This document shows positions 1 to 7,525 of a stretch of DNA of 64,000 nucleotides, piece after piece. Every line of letters starts with the position of its first letter. Positions within the stretch are counted from its first letter, which is position 1. This stretch comes from Saccharopolyspora hordei. Lineage in GTDB: Bacteria; Actinomycetota; Actinomycetes; Mycobacteriales; Pseudonocardiaceae. The stretch covers positions 744,001 through 808,000 of the forward strand of contig NZ_JACCFJ010000001.1 of assembly GCF_013410345.1 (NCBI RefSeq), written 5' to 3'. The notes below the pieces were generated by a model that saw only the letters and a list, made by a program, of their open reading frames with translations, was not told where the DNA came from and did not search any database. The position numbers were made by a program, and so were the translations under genes.

Positions 1-150
1 CCAGTCCCTCACCACGATGACACGATGTGGCGAAGTCGTCGCTCAGCGCTTACGGAGTCGGCGGTCCTCTTGAGAGAGTGCGCCTCGGCAAGCAGGAGAT
101 CGAGTTCCTGCGGGGAGTCACCGCTGAGCCGAGGAGGTTCTGGCCCCGAG

Positions 151-942
151 ATGTCCGGCCGCGACCGCACGACGGGAGCCGCCCGCCCGTGGCGGCTGTT
201 CGGTCGTGCGCTGGTCGTGGCCGGGGCGACGGTGGCCGGAACCTCCGCGGCTTGGCTGCTCGGCCACGGTCCTGCCGACGCGGCCGAGGACGTTCCCGCT
301 GCCGAGGCCGCGGACCACACACCGGAGCAGGCAACGGACAGCGGGCGCTCCGGGCCGGAGGAGTTCTCGCTGACCCGGCTCGACCCGCTCCGGCTGGTCG
401 ACTCCAGCGCGGCGGAGCTGCTCGACGCGGCCCGCCCGGTCACCGAGGTGCTGCAGCAGCCCGCCGCCGAGGTCGAGCAGGTCGCCGGCGACGCGCTGGC
501 GGTCACCACCGGCACCGCGACCGGCACCGACGCGGGCAGCGGCCCGGAGGTGCCGCCGCCACCACCCGTGGCGCCCGCTCCGCCGCTGGACGCCGCGCCG
601 CCGGCCGAGAGCCCGGTGCAGTCCGCCGCGGACACCCACACCGGCCCCGCCCCGAGCGCGGCCGCGCCGCAGCGCACCGCGCCGCCCGCCGCCCCGCCCG
701 CGCCGGAACCGCCGGTGCAGCCGGGCGCGCCGGTGGGCTCGACCCCCTTCGTGCTGCCCTCGGCCCCCGGCGCGCCCGGACTGGGCGGAGCCTTCGACGG
801 GTCGCACCACACCACCACCGCGCTCGGCTGGTACCCGGCCGCGCCGCTGTGCACCCCGGCCTTCGCCGGGACGGTCACCTGCGACCTCGCGGGAACGGTC
901 GTCAGCGTTCCCGAACCGCAGCCCGGGACCACTCCCGACTGA
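151..942 (+). CDS. Exported or membrane-anchored Pro/Ala-rich protein, unknown function
   Basis: The 263-residue protein has a basic N-terminus followed by a hydrophobic segment at about residues 16-37, which reads as a signal anchor or signal peptide ending near ADAAED. After it comes an acidic stretch and a long low-complexity region rich in Pro, Ala and Glu (about residues 130-215), typical of a cell-wall-spanning linker. The C-terminal 50 residues contain two cysteines (LCTPAF and TCDLAG) that could form a disulfide. I chose the ATG at 151 rather than an upstream in-frame start because GAGGAGG lies 13 nt before it and the signal segment then starts properly. It precedes another exported protein in the same direction. 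I recognise no family. Confidence 0.65.
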   Translation: MSGRDRTTGAARPWRLFGRALVVAGATVAGTSAAWLLGHGPADAAEDVPAAEAADHTPEQATDSGRSGPEEFSLTRLDPLRLVDSSAAELLDAARPVTEVLQQPAAEVEQVAGDALAVTTGTATGTDAGSGPEVPPPPPVAPAPPLDAAPPAESPVQSAADTHTGPAPSAAAPQRTAPPAAPPAPEPPVQPGAPVGSTPFVLPSAPGAPGLGGAFDGSHHTTTALGWYPAAPLCTPAFAGTVTCDLAGTVVSVPEPQPGTTPD

Positions 943-1100
943 TCGCGCGGTGACCACCGGTGCGGCGGACCACCGCCGCCCGGCCCCGCGTTCCCCGAAA
1001 CCTCTTCCCCGATGCCCGCCGTCGTGCCGCCCGCACCCCCGGACGGCGGCGTGGCGCCTCGAACCTCCCCGTGTGGGAGATCCCCGTGAAGGAGCAATCC

Positions 1101-2444
1101 ATGCAGACTTGGGCGAAGCGCGGCGTGCAGGCCGCGCTGGTCACCGGAGGCATGCTGGCCGTCGGCACCGGCGTCGCCACCGCCGAGCAGAGCTGCTCGG
1201 ACCGTCCGACCTCGCCGCTGGGCGAGTCGCTCGACCTCGGCACCGGCGCCTGCGCCTCCGGCGAGTTCTTCTCCGAGCACACGCAGTACGGCGCGTCGGT
1301 CGTCGACTCCCGCGAGGTGCACCGGGTGACCGCGCTGTCCGGCACCCTGGACCCGGTGCGGGACCTGCTGCCCGCCGTCGAGAACGACGTCACCCGGGAG
1401 ATGCCGGCGCTGCGCGACTGGCACACCCCGGACGTCACCTCCCCGCTGCACCTGGCGGGCTGGGTCGCCGACCCCGCGGACGCGCGCCCGCTGGAGCTGG
1501 CGGGCCTGCCGCCGTTCGACGGCAACCGGCCGGTCACCCCGGCCGAGGGCTTCCACCGGTCGCTGAGCTGGGCCGGGCCCATCGGTGAGGTGGTCCGAGG
1601 AGGTGCGGACGCCCTCGACGAGGAAACCTTTCGCACTGGTGCGGTCCTGGATGTCCCTGCAGATCTGCTGACCCCGCACGACGACCTGGTCTACTTCGAC
1701 GGCTTCGAGCCGGCGGACGGCATCGTCGAGCTGTGGGAGGGCGTGCTCGCCCAGCCGCAGCCCTCACTCCAGCCGCAGCCCCAGCCGGAACCGCAGCCGC
1801 GGGGCGGACTGCTCACCCCGGACCAGGTGGACCTCACCTCCGCCGAGCTGCCGGGCTTCCGCTACGAGCTGCACGGCGTCCCCAGCGAGGTGCTGGAGGG
1901 AGCGCTGTCCGCGATCGCCGCGCAGCCCGCCCCGCGCACCGACCACGTGCCGCTGGAGGTGCCGGGCGAGCTGCAGCTCAAGGTCACCGAGGTCCCGAAC
2001 CTCACCGGTCTCTCGCCGGCGGAGCTGCGCCGCACCACCGCGCGCCGCGAGTCCCCCGGTGTCCAGGCGCCGCTGCCGGTGCTGGGCCAGCTCAACGCGT
2101 TCGACGGCGGGCAGACCACGGTGCCCGCGGTGAGCCGGATCACCTCCGCGCTGGACGGGGACGCCTCGCGCGCGGCCACCGTCACCGACGCGCCGCACAG
2201 GGCGGACGTCGCGGTGGACCTCGTCGACGAGCTGGGGGCCGCGGTGCCGGCGACCCAGCTGGTCACCCAGAGCCCGCTGCGCCCGGCCCCGGCGCCGCGC
2301 GCCGGTGGGCTGGACCTGCCGGTGCTGGGCGGGGGCGTCCCGGACATCACCGCGGTGCAGGGGCACACGCTGCCGCTGCCCGGCCTGAGCCACGCGCCGC
2401 GCGGCTTCGAGGACGCGGACACGGTCGTCTTCAGCCGCATCTGA
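1101..2444 (+). CDS. Secreted protein with signal peptide, unknown function
   Basis: The 447-residue product starts with a classical signal peptide (MQTWAKRGVQAALVTGGMLA, cleavage likely after VATA near residue 28). The mature part begins with a short region with two cysteines (SCSD and GACASG), and continues as a largely non-repetitive extracellular protein with a Gln-Pro repeat linker (QPQPQPEPQP) at about residues 222-235. I chose the ATG at 1101 because AAGGAG sits 6 nt upstream; the longer in-frame ORF would place the signal peptide internally. It follows another exported protein by 158 bp, and the two may act together at the cell surface. A strong hairpin follows the stop. No family recognised. 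Confidence 0.75.
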   Translation: MQTWAKRGVQAALVTGGMLAVGTGVATAEQSCSDRPTSPLGESLDLGTGACASGEFFSEHTQYGASVVDSREVHRVTALSGTLDPVRDLLPAVENDVTREMPALRDWHTPDVTSPLHLAGWVADPADARPLELAGLPPFDGNRPVTPAEGFHRSLSWAGPIGEVVRGGADALDEETFRTGAVLDVPADLLTPHDDLVYFDGFEPADGIVELWEGVLAQPQPSLQPQPQPEPQPRGGLLTPDQVDLTSAELPGFRYELHGVPSEVLEGALSAIAAQPAPRTDHVPLEVPGELQLKVTEVPNLTGLSPAELRRTTARRESPGVQAPLPVLGQLNAFDGGQTTVPAVSRITSALDGDASRAATVTDAPHRADVAVDLVDELGAAVPATQLVTQSPLRPAPAPRAGGLDLPVLGGGVPDITAVQGHTLPLPGLSHAPRGFEDADTVVFSRI

Positions 2445-2456
2445 AGGGGGGATGGA

Positions 2457-2488
2457 CCGGGGCGGGAGCGCACGCGCTCCCGCCCCGG
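2457..2488. terminator. Strong GC-rich hairpin between convergent genes
   Basis: A perfect 15-bp inverted repeat (left arm CCGGGGCGGGAGCGC, 2457-2471; right arm 2474-2488) starts 13 bp after the stop of the preceding exported-protein gene. There is no long U-tract, which is usual in high-GC actinomycetes. Confidence 0.7.
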
Positions 2489-2529
2489 TCCCGTCTTCGA
2501 GCTCGTGTCGCGACGACCGCGATCGAGTG

Positions 2530-2576
2530 GTGCGGGGCACCGTTCGCCGATCCACTCGGCGAGAGGTGCCCCGCAC
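2530..2576. terminator. Second hairpin with GGGGCACC/GGTGCCCC core
   Basis: The 12-bp outer arms (GTGCGGGGCACC at 2530-2541 and its complement at 2565-2576) enclose a second 7-bp stem (TCGCCGA/TCGGCGA). It lies just downstream of the minus-strand glycosyltransferase stop at 2611 and so probably terminates that gene. Hairpins with the same core recur elsewhere in this window. Confidence 0.6.
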
Positions 2577-2610
2577 GCTTCACCGGACCGTGTGCGCGAG
2601 GCGGTGACCG

Positions 2611-3909
2611 TCAGCGGGCCGCGGTGAGCGGCGGTTCCGGTGCGGGGGCGTCGCCCGGCGGGACGGTGCGGCGGGCGCGCCACCACAGCACCGCGCCGTA
2701 GAGCAGGTAGCCGAGTCCGAAGTAGACGTAGGCGTTGCCGATGAGGTTCTGCGGCAGGTTCCAGGTGAGCTCCAAGCCCTTGCCCTGCGGCACCTTCCAG
2801 TGCGGGCCCATCATGAAGAACCCGCTCACCAGCGTGGCCGCCAGCAGCAGCGCCCAGTCGCGGTGCGCCCACGCCGCGCCGAGCAGCAGCACCAGCCCCG
2901 GGATCGCCCAGACCCAGTGGTGCGACCAGGAGATCGGCGACACCAGCAGCCCGAACACCCCGTTGACCACCACCGCGGTGGGCAGGTCCCGCTGCCGGAT
3001 CGCGTGCCGCATGGCCAGCGCCGCGAGCACCAGCGCGACCGCCGCCAGCACGACGAACACCAGGCCCACGTGCTCGACCCCGGTCTTGGTCAGCAGCGAC
3101 CGCAGCGACTGGTTGCCCGCGTAGATCGAGGCGTCACCGGTGAACTTCGGGCCGAACGAGACGTTGCTGCTGGCGAACATCTCCTCCAGCCAGAAGCGCC
3201 GGGCGTTGTCGAAGGTCAGCGCGAAGCCCAGCAGCGCGGTGCCGAGGAAGGTCAGCAGCGCGGTCGCGATCATCCGCACGTCCCGGCGCAGCAGCGGCAG
3301 CAGCAGGAACACCAGCGGGGTGAGCTTGATCCCGGCGGCGATCCCGATGAGCAGGCCGCGCGGGTAGGGCAGCTTCCGCGGGCCGTCCACCCGCCACAGG
3401 CAGTCCACCGCGACCAGCGCCATGAGCACGATGTTGATCTGCGCGTAGGTGATGGTCTCCAGCACCGGCTCGCTGATCGTGGCCAGCGGCAGCACGGCCG
3501 CCACCACCAGCAGCACCCGGTCCCGGTGCGCCTGCAGGAACGGCGCCGACCGGAGCACCACGTACAGCGTGGTCAGCAGCGCCAGGTGGCTGACCACCAT
3601 GATCACCGCGGTGGACGCGGCCTTGGGGACCAGCGCCAGCGGGGCGAACAGGATCGCCGCGAACGGCGGGTAGATGAACGGCAGCTCCAGCCCGGACTCG
3701 GTCGCCGGCAGGTTGTTGTAGAGGTCGCGCCCACCCAGCAGCGCTTGCGCACCCAGCCGGTACACCTCACCGTCGATGTGGTCGTGGGTGTTGACGGTGG
3801 ACACGAAGACCAGCGCGATGAGCTCGGCGACCGCGATGACGGCCAGCAGCGTCCGGTGCTCGCGCAACCGGTCGGACAGCGGTGCTCCCGTGCTCCCGGT
3901 CACCGGCAT
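2611..3909 (-). CDS. GT87 family membrane glycosyltransferase (alpha-1,2-mannosyltransferase type, DUF2029)
   Basis: The 432-residue polytopic membrane protein has about ten hydrophobic segments. Family features are visible: an acidic first periplasmic loop (THDHIDGEVYRLG), the FIYPPFAAI motif at the end of that loop, and a late SWSHHWVW motif. GT87 enzymes use polyprenyl-phosphate sugars to add mannose or arabinose to lipoglycans such as PIMs and lipomannan on the outer face of the membrane. The ATG at 3909 is preceded by AGGAGG with 8-nt spacing. It is transcribed divergently from the PAS-GGDEF gene, about 300 bp away. The exact acceptor cannot be told from sequence. Confidence 0.85.
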   Translation of the reverse strand: MPVTGSTGAPLSDRLREHRTLLAVIAVAELIALVFVSTVNTHDHIDGEVYRLGAQALLGGRDLYNNLPATESGLELPFIYPPFAAILFAPLALVPKAASTAVIMVVSHLALLTTLYVVLRSAPFLQAHRDRVLLVVAAVLPLATISEPVLETITYAQINIVLMALVAVDCLWRVDGPRKLPYPRGLLIGIAAGIKLTPLVFLLLPLLRRDVRMIATALLTFLGTALLGFALTFDNARRFWLEEMFASSNVSFGPKFTGDASIYAGNQSLRSLLTKTGVEHVGLVFVVLAAVALVLAALAMRHAIRQRDLPTAVVVNGVFGLLVSPISWSHHWVWAIPGLVLLLGAAWAHRDWALLLAATLVSGFFMMGPHWKVPQGKGLELTWNLPQNLIGNAYVYFGLGYLLYGAVLWWRARRTVPPGDAPAPEPPLTAAR

Positions 3910-4208
3910 GCGTATGTCCTCCTAGCCTGAGCACCTTGCCCCGACAAGCGTAGAGATCCGGGGTGGTTCGGGGGTCGTGGTGGGGTCGCCACGCGACCGG
4001 CATCACGTCGCGAGTTTCACCTGCTCGAACCATCAAGTGCCGATCGGCGAGGCGAACCCTCAGAAAACCGATCGTGAACCACTGACTGAGCGTTATCTGA
4101 CCAGCGTGAATACCACCATTACGGGTGGTCGCTGTGCTCTTGAAAACGGAGTTGGTGGAGGGGGAGGCTCAAACGGACTGCTCCGTTTGGCGGGGAGGAG
4201 GGGGCCGA

Positions 4209-5063
4209 ATGAGTGTCGTCGACGTTGCTGCGGCCCGGTTGGCGTCGGTGTGGGACGACAACATCAGCGGGCTCAACGTCGGTGTGCTGCTGACCGACGA
4301 GCGCGGCCAGGTGCTGGCCACCAACGACGTCGCGGCCGAGCTGATGCAGCTCGCCAAGGCCGACCTGCTCACCGGTTCCCGGCCCGCCGACTGGCACCTG
4401 CGCGACGACACCGGCGCGTCGATGCCGGACTGGGCGGAGCTCGCCGGGCAGGTGCTGCGCGCCGGGTCCCCGCTGTCCATCCCGATGGTGATCGCCCGCA
4501 ACGGGCAGCCGCTCAGCCGCATCTGGGCCGACTACCACGCGGTGCAGGTGCGGGGCCGCAGCCGCGTGCTGATCCTGCTGCAACCGGTGCACACCGACGT
4601 CCCGCACAGCCGGGGCCTGCTGGACCCGCTGACCGGGCTGCCCGGCCGGGTGCTGCTGCTGGACCGCCTGGAGCAGTCCCTGGTGCGGGCCCGCTGCCGC
4701 GGCACGCTGTCCACGCTGGTGCTCATCGACGTGCACCAGCTGGCCGAGTTCAACGTCGAGCAGGGCTTCGACCGCGGCGACGAGCTGCTGACCACGCTGG
4801 CCGGACGGCTCCGGGAGGGGCTCAGCGACGAGCACACCGTGGCCCGCTACGGCGGGGACGAGTTCGCGGTGATCGCCGAGCACCCGAGCGGGACCGGCGA
4901 GGCGATCGCCGAGCAGGCGCGCGAGGTGGCCGGCTGGCCGATGCGCGTCGGCCGCAGGCGGGTCCGCCCCGGTCTCCGGGTGTCCTGGGTGACCACCGAC
5001 GGGCACGCCCCGGTGCACTCGGTCCTCGCCCGGGCCGAGCAGCAGCTCCAGCACCGGGTCTGA
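4209..5063 (+). CDS. PAS-GGDEF domain protein, putative diguanylate cyclase
   Basis: The 284-residue protein has no membrane segment. Residues about 10-110 look like a PAS sensor domain and residues about 138-283 a GGDEF domain with the signature DPLTGLPGR, an intact GGDEF motif at 215-219 (RYGGDEF), and FNVEQGFDRGD where cyclases usually read iNDxxGHxxGD. The Asn is kept but the following Asp is Val, and there is no RxxD inhibitory site five residues before GGDEF, so feedback control by c-di-GMP is unlikely. The start at 4209 is chosen because GGGAGGAGG precedes it; longer starts add an uncharacteristic tail. It faces ino1 convergently. Confidence 0.8.
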   Translation: MSVVDVAAARLASVWDDNISGLNVGVLLTDERGQVLATNDVAAELMQLAKADLLTGSRPADWHLRDDTGASMPDWAELAGQVLRAGSPLSIPMVIARNGQPLSRIWADYHAVQVRGRSRVLILLQPVHTDVPHSRGLLDPLTGLPGRVLLLDRLEQSLVRARCRGTLSTLVLIDVHQLAEFNVEQGFDRGDELLTTLAGRLREGLSDEHTVARYGGDEFAVIAEHPSGTGEAIAEQAREVAGWPMRVGRRRVRPGLRVSWVTTDGHAPVHSVLARAEQQLQHRV

Positions 5064-5065
5064 CC

Positions 5066-5098
5066 CGAGGGGCACCCGCGCGAGGCGGGCGCCCCTCG
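5066..5098. terminator. Bidirectional terminator hairpin between GGDEF gene and ino1
   Basis: Arms of 14 bp with one mismatch (CGAGGGGCACCCGC, 5066-5079; 5085-5098) lie in the 40-bp gap between the two convergent stops. Confidence 0.7.
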
Positions 5099-5103
5099 CC
5101 GCA

Positions 5104-6201
5104 TCAGCGCTCGGTCTTGCCCGCGATGAAGTCCTCGACGGCCTGGTAGGCCTCCGAGTCGGAGTACTGCTCCGGCGGGGACTTCATGAAGTACGAGGAG
5201 GCGGACAGCACCGGGCCGCCGATGCCGCGGTCCTTGGCGATCTTGGCGGCGCGGATCGCGTCGATGATGATGCCCGCCGAGTTCGGCGAGTCCCACACCT
5301 CGAGCTTGTACTCCAGGTTCAGCGGCACGTCACCGAAGGCGCGGCCCTCCAGCCGGACGTAGGCCCACTTGCGGTCGTCCAGCCACGGCACGTGGTCCGA
5401 CGGGCCGATGTGCACGTTGCGCTTGCCCAGGTCGCGGTCCACCTGCGAGGTCACGGACTGCGTCTTGGAGGTCTTCTTCGACTCCAGGCGGTCCAGCTCC
5501 TTCATGTTGAGGAAGTCCATGTTGCCGCCGACGTTGAGCTGCATCGTGCGGTCCAGGTGGACGCCGCGGTCCTCGAACAGCTTGGCCAGCACCCGGTGCG
5601 TGATGGTCGCCCCGACCTGCGACTTGATGTCGTCCCCGACGATCGGCACGCCCGCGTCGGTGAACTTCTGCGCCCACTCCGGGTCGGAGGCGATGAACAC
5701 CGGCAGCGCGTTGACGAAGGCCACCCCGGCGTCGATCGCGCACTGCGCGTAGAACTTGTCGGCCTCCTCCGAGCCCACCGGCAGGTAGGACACCAGGACG
5801 TCGGCCTCCGCGTCGGTGAGCGCCTGCACGACGTCCACCGGCTGCTCGTCGGACTCCTCGATGGTCTCCCGGTAGAACCGGCCCAGGCCGTCGAGGGTGT
5901 GGCCGCGCTGCACGGTGACGCCCAGCGGTGGCACGTCGGCGATCTTGATGGTGTTGTTCTCGCTGGCGACGATGGCCTCGGAGAGGTCCCGGCCGACCTT
6001 CTTCGCGTCCACGTCGAAGGCGGCCACGAACTCGACGTCGCGCACGTGGTAGTCGCCGAACTCGACGTGCATCAGGCCGGGCACCTTGTCGCCCGGGTCC
6101 GCGTCGGCGTAGTAGTGGACGCCCTGCACCAGCGACGCCGCGCAGTTCCCGACGCCGACGATCGCCACTCGCACCGTCCGACCGGGCCGATCTCCGCCCA
6201 T
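5104..6201 (-). CDS. ino1: Inositol-3-phosphate synthase (myo-inositol-1-phosphate synthase)
   Basis: The enzyme isomerises glucose 6-phosphate to 1L-myo-inositol 1-phosphate with NAD+, the first step to phosphatidylinositol, lipoglycans and mycothiol in actinobacteria. The 365-residue length fits actinobacterial Ino1. The N-terminal Rossmann motif [10 protein letters not shown] is at about residues 14-23, and the conserved catalytic core includes [34 protein letters not shown] and SKTQSV-type lysines (KKTSKTQSV). The start at 6201 is chosen because AAGGAGG is 8 nt upstream; the short MTKKEG extension covers that ribosome-binding site. It follows the PadR gene by 43 bp in the same direction, a gene pair I recall from M. 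tuberculosis Rv0046c-Rv0047c. Confidence 0.95.
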   Translation of the reverse strand: MGGDRPGRTVRVAIVGVGNCAASLVQGVHYYADADPGDKVPGLMHVEFGDYHVRDVEFVAAFDVDAKKVGRDLSEAIVASENNTIKIADVPPLGVTVQRGHTLDGLGRFYRETIEESDEQPVDVVQALTDAEADVLVSYLPVGSEEADKFYAQCAIDAGVAFVNALPVFIASDPEWAQKFTDAGVPIVGDDIKSQVGATITHRVLAKLFEDRGVHLDRTMQLNVGGNMDFLNMKELDRLESKKTSKTQSVTSQVDRDLGKRNVHIGPSDHVPWLDDRKWAYVRLEGRAFGDVPLNLEYKLEVWDSPNSAGIIIDAIRAAKIAKDRGIGGPVLSASSYFMKSPPEQYSDSEAYQAVEDFIAGKTER

Positions 6202-6244
6202 GGCAGGGCCCTCCTTCTTGGTCATCTGCCGTGTCCTCGCGTTG

Positions 6245-6790
6245 TCACTCCCGCGCCGCAGCGGCCTGCTCGGCGCGTTCCTGTTCGATGATGTGGTCGA
6301 GCCAGCGAACTTCCCGTTCGCTGTGGTCGAGGCGAAGTCGGTGCAGCTCCCGCGTGTAGCGGTCGAACCGGTCGTCGCGGGCCAGCGCGCTGCGCAGGTC
6401 GTCCCGGCGTTCCTCGACGCGGCGCCGGCGGCCCTCCAGGATCCGCAGCCGGACGTCGGCCGGGGTCCGGGAGAAGAACACCACGTGCACGCCGAACGCG
6501 GTGTCGTCGCACGCCTGCGGGCCGCAGTCACCGACGAGCTCCGCGAAGCGGCGCTCGCCGGCAGGGGTGATCCGGTACACCCGGCGCGCGCGCCGTCCCC
6601 AGCCCCGCGCTCCATGCGCGTCGGGGTCCTCCTCGATCAGCCCGGAGCGCAGCAGCCTGCGCAACGTGGGGTAGAGGGTCCCGCAGGACAGCGCGCGGAA
6701 GGCACCCACGGTGTCGTGCAACCGCTTCCGCAGCTCGTAGCCGTGCATCGGGGCTTCGTGCAGGAGCCCGAGCACGGCGAGTTCGAGCAT
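6245..6790 (-). CDS. PadR family transcriptional regulator, probable ino1 repressor
   Basis: The 181-residue protein has the PadR winged helix at about residues 1-85 ([19 protein letters not shown], then [19 protein letters not shown], then [13 protein letters not shown]) and a C-terminal helical VirulF-type dimerisation region rich in Arg and Glu. The ATG at 6790 is chosen over a GTG two codons upstream because GAGGAGG then has 6-nt spacing. It is the first gene of a two-gene unit with ino1, and a palindrome lies about 90 bp upstream in the divergent promoter region, so autoregulation and control of inositol synthesis is a reasonable inference. Confidence 0.88.
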   Translation of the reverse strand: MLELAVLGLLHEAPMHGYELRKRLHDTVGAFRALSCGTLYPTLRRLLRSGLIEEDPDAHGARGWGRRARRVYRITPAGERRFAELVGDCGPQACDDTAFGVHVVFFSRTPADVRLRILEGRRRRVEERRDDLRSALARDDRFDRYTRELHRLRLDHSEREVRWLDHIIEQERAEQAAAARE

Positions 6791-6882
6791 CCGCACCCTC
6801 CTCGGCCGAACTCATCGGCGGCGCCGTGCGCCGACCGGACTGCGCGCCCGGTGCGCGCATCCCGCTAGGCCACCCGGCGGAG

Positions 6883-6902
6883 TATATCGCGCCGATATAT
6901 CG
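6883..6902. promoter_or_regulatory. Palindromic operator candidate in the padR/DUF5318 intergenic region
   Basis: TATATCG-CGC-CGATATA is a perfect 7+3+7 palindrome at 6883-6899, overlapped by CGATATATCG at 6893-6902. It is the only AT-rich block in a very GC-rich gap and has the shape of known PadR operators, so it is the obvious binding site for the adjacent regulator. It also contains -10-like TATAT sequence. Confidence 0.6.
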
Positions 6903-7005
6903 ATGCCCACGAACGAGCGGCCCGCCGGTGGCTTCCGTCACTGCACGTGGTGGGTGGTCGGCACGCCTGCCCTGAACGGCGCATGGAGGAGTCGCCGCCG
7001 ACACG

Positions 7006-7011
7006 TACCCT
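7006..7011 (+). promoter_or_regulatory. -10 box TACCCT for a leaderless mRNA
   Basis: TACCCT ends 6 nt before the GTG at 7018, which would place the transcription start on the start codon. There is no ribosome-binding site at a usable distance. Confidence 0.5.
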
Positions 7012-7017
7012 GTGGTC

Positions 7018-7422
7018 GTGCGGACCCAACGGCAGGTGGTCGACTACGCGTTGCAGCGCAAGGCGCTGCTCGCGCAGGTCCACGCTGGCCGCGTCGGGGT
7101 GATGGAGGTCTGCGACGCTGACCCGTACCTGCTGCGGGCGGCGGAGTTCCACGGCGAGCCGAGCGGGGTGACCTGCCCGGTGTGCAGGAAGGAGCCGTTG
7201 ACCCTGGTCTCGTGGGTCTTCGGTGACGCCCTCAAGCACGCGTCCGGTTCGGCGCGCGCCCCTGAGGAGCTGGACCGGATGGCCGCCGTGTACGAGGAGT
7301 TCAACGTCTACGTCGTAGAGGTATGCCGCACATGTAATTGGAACCACCTGGTGCAGTCGTACGTCCTGGGAACCGGCGGCTTGAACGAGCGGCGTTCCCG
7401 GCGCAAGACTGCCGCGGAGTGA
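7018..7422 (+). CDS. DUF5318 conserved actinobacterial protein with two CxxC pairs
   Basis: The 134-residue protein contains CPVC near residue 58 and CRTC near residue 106, consistent with a zinc ribbon, plus the conserved segments VDYALQRKALLAQV, TLVSWVFGDALK and NHLVQSYVLG. It corresponds to the small conserved gene between padR and ponA in mycobacteria (Rv0049 by memory). The function is unknown; constant linkage to the cell-wall synthase gene suggests a related role. The GTG at 7018 is preferred over 7012 because it starts MRTQRQVVDY and matches the -10 spacing for a leaderless transcript. Confidence 0.85.
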   Translation: MRTQRQVVDYALQRKALLAQVHAGRVGVMEVCDADPYLLRAAEFHGEPSGVTCPVCRKEPLTLVSWVFGDALKHASGSARAPEELDRMAAVYEEFNVYVVEVCRTCNWNHLVQSYVLGTGGLNERRSRRKTAAE

Positions 7423-7525
7423 ACCTCGGTCGTGCCCCCGACACGATCGCGCGCCCGGTGCGGCGCAGACCCCGACGTGAACGCATCACAGGGCGTCGCC
7501 CGACGCCCGTCCTGGAGGCCCACTC

